In this document: in pieces, positions 1 through 5,929 of the stretch | Position numbering within the stretch: the stretch's first letter is position 1 | How the letters are laid out: the number at the start of each line of letters is the position of its first letter | Source of the DNA: Pseudomonadota bacterium | Lineage (GTDB): Bacteria > Pseudomonadota > Alphaproteobacteria > Micropepsales > Micropepsaceae | Direction of reading: 5' to 3' | Assembly (NCBI GenBank): GCA_021817355.1 | Contig: JAKAVI010000370.1 | Coordinates: forward strand, 1-6,587 | DNA: 6,587 nucleotides | Position numbers and translations under genes: made by a program | Notes under the pieces: generated by a model | Told to the model about the DNA's origin: nothing | What the model saw: the letters and a program-made list of their open reading frames with translations, nothing else | Databases searched by the model: none

Positions 1-508
1 AGATAGAGGCGATAGGCCACCGGCAGACTTGCATGGGCATTTGCGACCGACAGCGATACGGCAACCTGGCAATTGTCCTGTTTGCCCAGCTGGCCGCAAC
101 ACTGCCGTGCTACGCCCACCGAATGCTTGCCCTTCTTGGGGAACCCGTTCGCCGGCCAATGCTCCACCGGAGCATTGGCTAGTCCGGCTCACCATCAATG
201 ATCCAGGCCTCGATCGGCCCGTGGTTCTCGATCCTGGGCAGCACCATCTCCCGAACCTTGGTCAGGACTGCCTCATCCGACCAGCGGCCTTCGCCAACAA
301 AGTGCAACAAGGACTGGTGCTGCGCCGCGGTTCGCTGCGGCGCCGTGACCGCCGCCATCGGCTCGACGCTCTTGCGTTCCACCGGCATCAATAGTCCAGT
401 GCAGTAGTCCCGCAGCGGGCCGGCCCGATCCGCGTGACCAAGCACGCTCACAAGACCCTCGACATAGGCCGAAAACCGCGATTCACTGCTCCCGTCGTGA
501 AGATCCAT
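1..508 (-). pseudogene. IS701-family DDE transposase, frame broken and cut by window edge
   Basis: The gene starts at the ATG at 506-508, preceded on the minus strand by a purine-rich GGGGGAAC that could serve as a weak ribosome site. About 100 residues follow in frame and read like the N-terminus of IS701-type transposases (for example RTAAQHQSLLHFVGEG, then EAWIID). After that aspartate the frame runs into a TAG at 179-181. The family motif is normally IIDDTGFPKKG; here the FPKKG part resumes in another frame from about 143 and stays open to base 1 (FPKKGKHSVGVARQ, later CQVAVSLSVANAHASLPVAY). Between the two parts lie 47 bases where about 6 are expected, a net gain of about 41 that shifts the frame. 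The break falls at the motif expected to carry a catalytic aspartate, so this copy should not make active transposase. A sequencing error is unlikely because the extra DNA is a structured palindrome. Confidence 0.85.
151..188. repeat. REP-like palindrome inserted in the transposase gene
   Basis: GCCAATGCTCC (155-165) and GGAGCATTGGC (169-179) form a perfect 11-bp inverted repeat around a 3-base loop, ACC. An outer GCCG (151-154) can pair with CGGC (185-188), leaving a 5-base bulge (180-184) on one side. This compact imperfect stem resembles a REP or small palindromic element. It sits exactly where the transposase frame is interrupted. A matching copy elsewhere in the genome is needed to call it a repeat family. 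Confidence 0.6.
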
Positions 509-593
509 CCGGGTTCCCCCTCAAAATGAATCTCCCAACCTTACCTGAATCGCACTCCAGTACCGCCGCGGATTTCTGACTCAGTAGAACTAA

Positions 594-815
594 ATGCTGT
601 TCCAGCGAAGGTGGCCCCGAGACCTGGGCGGAGGTAGTCAGGTCCCGCTTGCGTCCACTTGAAGGTGGCGCTCCCAGCTCCAGCCGCTAGGCACCCACCC
701 TCTGCTCCCAAGCTATGGCTTTATCCACATGCTCCCAGAGTCCGGAGAAGACCCTAGCTCCAACCGCCAAAGCCAGCTCCCCGGTACCCCGATCACGCCT
801 TCCCAGACTGTTGAA
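594..815. other. gene-free stretch between the IS end and the permease promoter
   Basis: I see no supportable gene on either strand. The open frames here (a 5' extension of the permease frame from 715, and a minus-strand frame across 687-1028) lack a convincing ribosome site and show no recognisable protein family. The words GAAGGTGGC and GCTCCCA(A/G) recur between about 605 and 740, which may be chance. The stretch could be a decayed remnant of another mobile element or of chromosomal sequence next to the IS insertion, but I cannot identify it. Confidence 0.4.
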
Positions 816-843
816 TTTACCAGACGCCCAGGACTTGTATGAT
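816..843 (+). promoter_or_regulatory. candidate sigma70-type promoter of the permease gene
   Basis: TTTACC (816-821, 4 of 6 matches to TTGACA) is followed after 16 bp by TATGAT (838-843, 5 of 6 matches to TATAAT). Transcription would begin near 850, giving a leader of about 48 bases before the ATG at 898. This is a motif match only. It agrees with placing the start at 898 rather than at an ATG further upstream. Confidence 0.4.
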
Positions 844-897
844 GAGCTTGGTCCGCGCGCCTGGGGCGTGCCGGTAAGTTTATTCAAGAGGGCATAC

Positions 898-2313
898 ATG
901 ACATTTTTGACGCGCAAAAAGTCGATCGATGCGGCTGCGCATTTCGACGCCTCCAATCGACTAACGCCCACCTTGAGCTGGCCCCATCTGGTCGCGATGG
1001 GCGTAGGTGCGATTGTTGGTACAGGCATTTATACCTTGACGGGTATTGGTGCAGGATTGGCGGGTCCAGCAGTGATCTTATCCTTTTTAGGATGCGGATT
1101 GCTTTGCGCATGTGCTGCGTTTTGCTATGCGGAAATGGCAACAATGATCCCTGCCTCAGGCAGTGCCTACACGTACTCTTACGTTGCACTTGGAGAAGTC
1201 GTGGCCTGGATTGTGGGATGGAGCCTCATTCTCGAATACACCGTGGCCGCTTCAGCCGTTGCGGTAGGTTGGTCTGCTCACGTTGCCGAGTTTATTCATG
1301 CGGCAGGTTGGCCGCTGCCAAACTCCTTGCTACATGGGATGATGAGCGGCGGGCTCGTCGATCTTCCCGCAATCATTATTTCAGCCATTGTAACCTTGAT
1401 GCTGATAATTGGAACGCGTGAGAGCGCGACTGTAAACATAGTACTTGTCCTCATAAAACTTAGCGCGCTTGTGGTCTTCGTAATATTGGCCGGCCAGGCT
1501 TTCAATCCTGCAAATTTCCATCCCTTTGCGCCCTATGGCCTTGGCGCACATGTGGACGCAGATGGTGTCAAGCGAGGTGCGTTGGCTGCCGCTGCGCTCA
1601 TATTCTTTGCCTTTTATGGATTTGATGCAGTTTCAACCGCCGCGGAGGAGACCAAAGATCCCGGTCGTAACCTGACCATAGGAATAGTTGGTTCTATGGC
1701 CTTGTGCACCACAATCTACGTGCTTGTCGCTGCTGCTGCAATTGGTGCGTCTTACTTTGCGGACTTCTCAAAATCGGCAGCTCCGCTCGTATACATACTT
1801 ATACTTCTAAAGCATCCCGCCTTCGCAGAGTTGGTTGCTGCCGCGGCTATCGTCGCGCTGCCTACGGTCATACTGGTACTGATGTATGGTCAAAGTAGAA
1901 TCTTCTTCGTCATGGCGCGCGATGGTCTTTTGCCAAATTCTTTGGCAACACTCAGCAAAAAGCGCGGCACTCCGGTGCTGATGACCGTCATCACAGGCAT
2001 TGTCGTAGCGATTATGGCAGCGACCTTGCGTCTCGACGAAATTGCCTTGCTTGCCAATGCAGGGACGCTCTGTGCCTTTGTTGCGGTCTCAGTATGCGTT
2101 CTGATTTTACGGATGCGTGAACCAAATCGCGAGCGGACATTTCGCGTGCCTATGGTGTGGCTAATCGCACCAATTTGCATTGTAGGGTGCCTCTACCTGT
2201 TCTTTACAGGTCTACCCGCATTTACAAAATGGTGGTTCCTGTTCTGGAACAGCCTCGGTCTCGTAGTCTACCTGGTGTATGGACGGCGGCGTAGCAATTT
2301 AGCTGCATCTTAG
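898..2313 (+). CDS. APC-superfamily amino acid permease
   Basis: This is a 471-residue inner-membrane transporter of the amino acid-polyamine-organocation family, resembling the YhdG/cationic amino acid transporter group. It probably takes up an amino acid by proton or sodium symport; the substrate cannot be read from sequence. The family signature GVGAIVGTGIY lies at about residues 35-45 in the first membrane helix, whose glycine-rich part unwinds around the substrate in solved APC structures. The conserved YAEM (77-80) and the helix-6/loop segment FYGFDAVSTAAEETKDP (about 239-255) are also present. I count about 12 hydrophobic segments, with a short polar N-terminus and a basic C-terminal tail (YGRRRS). 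The length is normal for the family. I chose the ATG at 898 because AGAGGG sits 5 bases upstream and the protein then begins just before the family domain. The frame stays open back to 715, but those 61 residues look unrelated. The gene ends convergently against the msrQ-like gene. Confidence 0.93.
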   Translation: MTFLTRKKSIDAAAHFDASNRLTPTLSWPHLVAMGVGAIVGTGIYTLTGIGAGLAGPAVILSFLGCGLLCACAAFCYAEMATMIPASGSAYTYSYVALGEVVAWIVGWSLILEYTVAASAVAVGWSAHVAEFIHAAGWPLPNSLLHGMMSGGLVDLPAIIISAIVTLMLIIGTRESATVNIVLVLIKLSALVVFVILAGQAFNPANFHPFAPYGLGAHVDADGVKRGALAAAALIFFAFYGFDAVSTAAEETKDPGRNLTIGIVGSMALCTTIYVLVAAAAIGASYFADFSKSAAPLVYILILLKHPAFAELVAAAAIVALPTVILVLMYGQSRIFFVMARDGLLPNSLATLSKKRGTPVLMTVITGIVVAIMAATLRLDEIALLANAGTLCAFVAVSVCVLILRMREPNRERTFRVPMVWLIAPICIVGCLYLFFTGLPAFTKWWFLFWNSLGLVVYLVYGRRRSNLAAS

Positions 2314-2340
2314 TAGTGGGAACTCTGTCGCTTTCCGCTG

Positions 2341-3213
2341 TCACACTGTGGCGGCCGCCCTATTCGGGGCGGCCGCCTTCCTGCTTCGAAGAAGCGCAAG
2401 AACTAAAATGCTAGCGCCAATAATCAACACGATCCATCCAGGACGAACGCCGGCCACAAAAGTGAAATTGGCATCAAATACCTTCCTACCATCAATTGGT
2501 GTAAACAGCATATATCCCACTGCCTCCCCAACCATCGTCAGGACGGACGCCGTGACGGCAAGCACCAGCAAGGTGATGGGGTGAGACGCAATGCGTGGCC
2601 GAGTCAGCCAAAAGATAAGCCTGTAAGCCATCAGCCACATGAACAAGCCGGCGAAGATCGTCGGTTCGGTAACAACAAGCTTGGATTGAATGAAATAGTG
2701 AACCAGTGCGAGGACACCCGCGAGATACGCCAATCGATGGAGTCGTAACCACGTGCGCGTGCCCATCTTCCGTACAGCAACATCAACGGAGGTTGCAGTC
2801 AGCGTCCCCAAAATTAAGAGCCCCACAAAGCCAATGGTAAGATAGAATCGCGCGAAGATTTCACTGATGACTTTGCCGAGATGAAAATTCTCCATCGCCG
2901 CATAAGCACATATATGGCTGAAGGCATAGGCGAAGGCAGCGACACCAACCATCCGTCGAACGATAATCAGCCGTGGCAATCTGAAAATCTGCATTGCTGG
3001 CGTGATTGCCAGTGACAGCATCAGCAAACGGAACGCCCAGAGACCAAGTTCGTGGTTTACCGATTTTGCGGGTTCGGCCATGTAAAACCCCGCCATCAGC
3101 CTGTAGAATATCCACGTCGCGGGTAGAAATAGCCCGGCAAATACGCTCGCTTTGAGTAAGGACAACCGTCCGGACCGATCGGTCCAAGGCAGCGGAATCA
3201 ACCTCTTTGACAT
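2341..3213 (-). CDS. msrQ: MsrQ/YedZ-like haem-binding membrane protein, long form (ferric reductase-like domain)
   Basis: MsrQ is the haem-b inner-membrane subunit that passes electrons from the quinone pool or flavin to periplasmic MsrP, which repairs oxidised methionines. The protein aligns by eye with E. coli MsrQ over its first ~210 residues. Three histidines match the E. coli haem ligands in context and spacing: SHICAYA, LHRLAYL and VHYFIQ. Counting from the alternative ATG at 3228 they are H105, H164 and H177; the last two are 13 apart as in E. coli. The protein is about 290 residues, compared with 211 in E. coli. The extra C-terminal ~80 residues carry two further hydrophobic segments separated by a polar loop (FDANFTFVAGVRPGW). 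I prefer the ATG at 3211-3213 because AAGGA (3225-3221) precedes it by 7 bases; the ATG at 3228 would add 5 residues. No msrP lies in this window, so the partner may be elsewhere or different. Assignment to the family is firm; the exact role is inferred. Confidence 0.85.
   Translation of the reverse strand: MSKRLIPLPWTDRSGRLSLLKASVFAGLFLPATWIFYRLMAGFYMAEPAKSVNHELGLWAFRLLMLSLAITPAMQIFRLPRLIIVRRMVGVAAFAYAFSHICAYAAMENFHLGKVISEIFARFYLTIGFVGLLILGTLTATSVDVAVRKMGTRTWLRLHRLAYLAGVLALVHYFIQSKLVVTEPTIFAGLFMWLMAYRLIFWLTRPRIASHPITLLVLAVTASVLTMVGEAVGYMLFTPIDGRKVFDANFTFVAGVRPGWIVLIIGASILVLALLRSRKAAAPNRAAATV
2350..2377. terminator. GC-rich hairpin between convergent genes, likely bidirectional terminator
   Basis: GGCGGCCGCCC (2350-2360) and GGGCGGCCGCC (2367-2377) form a perfect 11-bp stem with a 6-base loop. 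It lies 36 bases after the permease stop and inside the last codons of the minus-strand msrQ-like gene. The T-run is weak on the plus side (TTCCTGCTTC) and absent on the minus side, so it is not a textbook intrinsic terminator. It may still stop or stabilise the 3' ends of both convergent transcripts. Confidence 0.55.
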
Positions 3214-3236
3214 ATACGCGTCCTTCATGGCCCCGC

Positions 3237-3265
3237 TTTATACGGCGGTACCGGCCGCGTGTACC
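3237..3265 (-). promoter_or_regulatory. candidate promoter of the msrQ-like gene
   Basis: On the minus strand TATAAA (3242-3237) matches the -10 consensus in 5 of 6 positions, with GGTACA (3265-3260, 3 of 6) 17 bp upstream. Transcription would start near 3230, almost on top of the ATG at 3228. If it is real, translation must use the inner ATG at 3213 with its AAGGA ribosome site. The -35 is poor, and read-through from lrp is equally possible. Confidence 0.3.
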
Positions 3266-3287
3266 ACTGCTCACATGATTGTAAGCT

Positions 3288-3764
3288 TTACTTCACCTCA
3301 AGCGGCACGCCAGGTTCATGCTTGCTTGCATGAATAACCAACGAGGACTTAACGCTGGCGACATTTTTGAACGCCGTTAGCCGGTCGGTGATGAAGGCCT
3401 GAAACGACGACAGGTCTTTGGCTACGCATTTCAACAAAAAATCGACCTCCCCCGACAGCATGTAGCACTCACGGACCTCGGGCCATCCCCGTGCGTGCTC
3501 TTCGAACTTCCGCAAGTCCGCGTCGTTCTGGCTATTCAGTCCCACAAAGACAAAAGCGGAAACCTCAAAGCCGAGCAGCTTCGGCTCAAGTTCCGCGTGA
3601 TATCCCTTGACGTAACCTGCCTTCTCAAGAGCGCGCATGCGCCTCAGGCAAGGAGGTGCAGTGATTTTCGCCCGTCGGGACAATTCCACATTTGTGATGC
3701 GGCCGTTCGCCTGCAATTCCGCGAGGATCCGCAGATCGATTGAATCCAGCTTATGATGCTCCAT
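3288..3764 (-). CDS. lrp: Lrp/AsnC-family transcriptional regulator
   Basis: This is a 158-residue feast/famine DNA-binding regulator that usually senses an amino acid and acts as a dimer-based oligomer. An N-terminal winged helix-turn-helix covers about residues 7-60. It includes DSIDLRILAELQANGR and the recognition-helix signature APPCLRRMRALEKAG (about 36-50). The C-terminal effector (RAM) domain runs from about 65 to 145 and contains the family GEVDFLLK (about 105-112). The length is typical. I chose the ATG at 3762-3764: the frame is open back to 3863, but the added residues do not look like Lrp and the -10 candidate at 3826-3831 lies inside that stretch. The ribosome site is weak (GGGTG about 9 bases upstream). 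The gene is divergent from trxB, as in E. coli and many alphaproteobacteria, and 74 bp upstream of the preferred msrQ-like start. Which ligand it senses and which genes it controls are unknown. Confidence 0.96.
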   Translation of the reverse strand: MEHHKLDSIDLRILAELQANGRITNVELSRRAKITAPPCLRRMRALEKAGYVKGYHAELEPKLLGFEVSAFVFVGLNSQNDADLRKFEEHARGWPEVRECYMLSGEVDFLLKCVAKDLSSFQAFITDRLTAFKNVASVKSSLVIHASKHEPGVPLEVK

Positions 3765-3825
3765 TGAGAACACCCGTTCCGAGAGAAAACCGATGCGGTT
3801 GTACGCTGGCCCCTCTGGCAGCGCA

Positions 3826-3831
3826 ATTATA
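3826..3831 (-). promoter_or_regulatory. -10 element of the lrp promoter (perfect TATAAT)
   Basis: On the minus strand the hexamer at 3831-3826 is an exact TATAAT. It predicts a transcript start near 3819 and a leader of about 55 bases before the lrp ATG. No good -35 lies 16-18 bp upstream; the bases around 3849-3855 match poorly. An activator or autoregulation may therefore shape its use. This is a motif match without experimental support. Confidence 0.45.
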
Positions 3832-3982
3832 TTTCTACACGGTTCTCGAATGTTACGCAGCAATTAATTCCGGCAATTTGCGACGAAACGCCATGGAATC
3901 GCGGTAAATATTCGCTGCCATCTGTCTCCGTACAACCTTTTCTGGATGAATTAGTCGTAAAATCAATTGGTTATACCTGTCC

Positions 3983-4011
3983 TTGACGTTTTGCCTGCAG
4001 CTTCCGATATC
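3983..4011 (+). promoter_or_regulatory. candidate trxB promoter
   Basis: TTGACG (3983-3988, 5 of 6 matches) is followed after 17 bp by GATATC (4006-4011, 3 of 6). An alternative -10, TATCAG at 4008-4013 (4 of 6), has a 19-bp spacer. The start point would be near 4018, about 40 bases before the trxB ATG. It would drive trxB and probably the downstream lysR gene. An inverted repeat pair, TGAATTAG (3947-3954) and CTAATTCA (4023-4030), flanks it. Confidence 0.45.
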
Positions 4012-4057
4012 AGCCGGCAGGGCTAATTCATTCAATTTTCAGGCTATTAGGAGCCTC

Positions 4058-4993
4058 ATGCACGCGAAGACCATCATTCTTGGCAGCGGCCCTGCGGGCG
4101 CCACCGCCGCCATCTACGCCGCCCGGGCAATGCTCGAACCGGTCCTGATTTGTGGCTTGCAGCCGGGCGGACAGCTTACAATCACCACCGAGGTGGAAAA
4201 TTATCCGGGCTTCCCGCACGCGATTCAGGGCCCCTGGCTCATGGAACAGATGCAGGCGCAGGCCGAACATGTAGGCACGAAGATTGTTGCCGATACCATT
4301 ACGAGCGTCGAGCTGGGCAAAAGGCCGTTCGCCCTAGTTGGAGATGGCGGTGAGCGCTACTTGGCCGACACTCTGATCATAGCGACAGGCGCTACAGCTA
4401 ATTGGCTGGAGATACCGTCGGAACAGAAATTCAAAGGCTTTGGCGTTTCGGCGTGTGCAACGTGCGACGGATTTTTTTTCAAGGGGAAGGATGTAGCCGT
4501 GGTCGGGGGTGGCAACACCGCAGCTGAGGAAGCTCTATACCTGACCAACTTTGCCAACAAGGTAACGCTCATTCATCGCCGTGAAAGTCTTCGCGCCGAT
4601 CGCACAAATCAACAGCGTCTCGCAGCAAATCCAAAAATTGACATTCTCTACGAGACAGTCGTCGAAGATGTAGTCGGTACCGATCAGCCATTATCTGTCA
4701 CCGGTTTAAAGCTGCGTCACCTGACGACTGGCATCAGCCGGAATCTGCCCGTTGAAGGGCTTTTTATTGCCATCGGACACTCGCCGCAGACATCGCTGTT
4801 CAGGGGACAACTTGAAATGGATGCGGATGGGTATATCAAGACCACTCCCGACTCCACCCGGACTTCGGTGCCAGGCGTCTTTGCGGCGGGTGATGTCAAG
4901 GACAAGATTTTCCGCCAAGCAGTCACCGCAGCGGGAATGGGGTGTATGGCGGCACTTGAAGCAGAGCGGTTTCTCGCAAGCGCACATCATTGA
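4058..4993 (+). CDS. trxB: thioredoxin-disulfide reductase (TrxB)
   Basis: This 311-residue cytoplasmic flavoprotein uses NADPH to reduce thioredoxin, which keeps protein thiols reduced and supplies electrons to ribonucleotide reductase and peroxiredoxins. The FAD-binding GSGPAG is at residues 9-14. The redox-active CATC (C133, C136) is followed by DGFFFKGK. The NADPH-binding GGGNTA is at about 150-155, with HRRESLR at 173-179, and the C-terminal FAD motif AAGDV is at about 276-280. Length and domain order are those of the low-molecular-weight bacterial enzyme. The ATG at 4058 is chosen because AGGAG lies 4 bases upstream and the protein then starts right at the FAD fold; an upstream TTG at 3983 is in frame but coincides with the -35 hexamer. 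It is divergent from lrp and followed after 42 bp by a lysR gene with no strong terminator between, so the two are probably co-transcribed. An 8-T run (4472-4479) lies just after the CATC codons. Confidence 0.98.
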   Translation: MHAKTIILGSGPAGATAAIYAARAMLEPVLICGLQPGGQLTITTEVENYPGFPHAIQGPWLMEQMQAQAEHVGTKIVADTITSVELGKRPFALVGDGGERYLADTLIIATGATANWLEIPSEQKFKGFGVSACATCDGFFFKGKDVAVVGGGNTAAEEALYLTNFANKVTLIHRRESLRADRTNQQRLAANPKIDILYETVVEDVVGTDQPLSVTGLKLRHLTTGISRNLPVEGLFIAIGHSPQTSLFRGQLEMDADGYIKTTPDSTRTSVPGVFAAGDVKDKIFRQAVTAAGMGCMAALEAERFLASAHH

Positions 4994-5035
4994 ACTCGGA
5001 GTAACGTCAGCCCATTCGGGTATGGAGAGGACGGG

Positions 5036-5929
5036 ATGGATTGGGACAAGCTGCGCATCTTTCACGCAGTCGCGTCCGCTGGGAGCTTTACCCATGCCGG
5101 ACAAATGCTGACACTAAGTCAATCGGCAGTTAGCCGTCAGATTAGTGCACTCGAGGAAGATCTCTCCACGCCACTATTCCAACGTCATGCCCGCGGCCTG
5201 ACTTTGACGGACGAAGGCGAGCTTCTGTACGGCGCGGTGTCCGATGTGCTGTCGAGGTTGGCTACGGCTGAAGAAGCGCTAAAAAACGTGCAGGCTGCGC
5301 CACGAGGTTCCATCAAGATTACCTCGAGCCACGGCATCGGCGCCTACTGGCTCGTCCCTCGACTCAAGCAATTTCTCCGCGAGTATCCGGAACTACAGGT
5401 CCATTTGCTGTTTGAGGATCGTGAACTTGATCTAGCGCAGCGCGAAGCAGATATTGCATTGCGGATGCGAGCACCCATTCAGGCAGATCTTATCCAGCGC
5501 AAACTGTTCACCATCCATTACCACCTCTATGCTACTGCGGAATACCTGGCCGAGTTTGGCGAGCCTGCGACGGTCGATGATTTGGGCCGTTACACCATCA
5601 TCGCCTACGGCGAGACTGCACCTTCTGAGTTGCGGGATATAAACTGGCTTTTGGCTACCGCGCGTCGCCTCAGTCCTGATTGCAGCGCCCGCATTGTCCG
5701 CATCAACAATCTCACAGGGATTCTGCATGCAACTGAAAGTAGCATCGGAATAGCGACCCTGCCTGATTACCTGGTTGCAACCAGGCCCCATCTCAAGCGC
5801 GTACTGCCCGACATCGACGGCCCGAGTTTTGACCTGCATCTGGTTTATCCGGATGCACTGCGCCAGTCCAAGCGGATAGCCGCTTTTAGGGACTTTCTCG
5901 TCCGCGCGGCCAAAGAGTGGCGCTACTAG
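5036..5929 (+). CDS. LysR-family transcriptional regulator (LsrB-like by context)
   Basis: This 297-residue regulator has an N-terminal winged helix-turn-helix at about residues 4-62 (FTHAGQMLTLSQSAVSRQIS, then EEDLSTPLFQRHARGLTLTDEG). A linker helix follows, then a periplasmic-binding-protein-like effector domain from about 91 (GSIKITSSHG onward) to the end. Length is typical. GGAGAGG sits 5 bases before the ATG and is a strong ribosome site. It follows trxB on the same strand by 42 bp, suggesting one operon. In rhizobia a LysR protein encoded beside lrp and trxB, LsrB, controls oxidative-stress and cell-surface functions and is reported to sense redox through cysteines. This protein has only one cysteine (C216), so the same mechanism cannot be assumed. 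The family assignment is certain; equivalence to LsrB is inferred from gene order and N-terminal similarity. Confidence 0.94.
   Translation: MDWDKLRIFHAVASAGSFTHAGQMLTLSQSAVSRQISALEEDLSTPLFQRHARGLTLTDEGELLYGAVSDVLSRLATAEEALKNVQAAPRGSIKITSSHGIGAYWLVPRLKQFLREYPELQVHLLFEDRELDLAQREADIALRMRAPIQADLIQRKLFTIHYHLYATAEYLAEFGEPATVDDLGRYTIIAYGETAPSELRDINWLLATARRLSPDCSARIVRINNLTGILHATESSIGIATLPDYLVATRPHLKRVLPDIDGPSFDLHLVYPDALRQSKRIAAFRDFLVRAAKEWRY

Larger units (their letters stand above)
1..589 (-). mobile_element. IS701-like insertion sequence, 5' (left) end; rest runs off the window
   Basis: This stretch holds the first part of a transposase gene plus about 80 bases of upstream non-coding DNA. I place the outer IS end near 589 because the sequence just outside it, CTAA at 590-593, fits the YTAR-type 4-bp target reported for the IS701 family. 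The adjoining bases (about 571-589, reading inward on the minus strand TTCTACTGAGTCAG) would then be the terminal inverted repeat. The other end lies outside the window, so neither the inverted repeat nor the target duplication can be confirmed. The element assignment rests on the protein; the exact boundary is inference. Confidence 0.6.

Noticed and set aside
29..394. Plus-strand open frame of 121 codons opposite the transposase
   Set aside because: It is antisense to the clearly recognisable IS701 transposase and has a proline/arginine-rich composition typical of a shadow frame.
715..897. 61-codon N-terminal extension of the permease frame
   Set aside because: No ribosome site at the 715 start, the residues are unlike permease N-termini, and a candidate promoter (816-843) lies within it; the ATG at 898 has a good ribosome site.
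687..1028. Minus-strand open frame of 113 codons overlapping the permease start
   Set aside because: About a third of it is antisense to the permease coding region, with no recognisable family or ribosome site; treated as a shadow frame.
3765..3863. 33-codon N-terminal extension of Lrp
   Set aside because: The extra residues do not resemble Lrp, and a perfect TATAAT lies inside the stretch, so it is more likely promoter and leader.
4021..4049. Direct repeats GGCTAATT and GGCTATTA before trxB
   Set aside because: Imperfect and short; part of the same AT-rich stretch as the inverted 8-mers, so not counted as a separate operator.
3983..4057. TTG-initiated extension of TrxB
   Set aside because: The TTG overlaps a likely -35 hexamer, while the ATG at 4058 has AGGAG at good spacing and begins directly at the FAD-binding fold.
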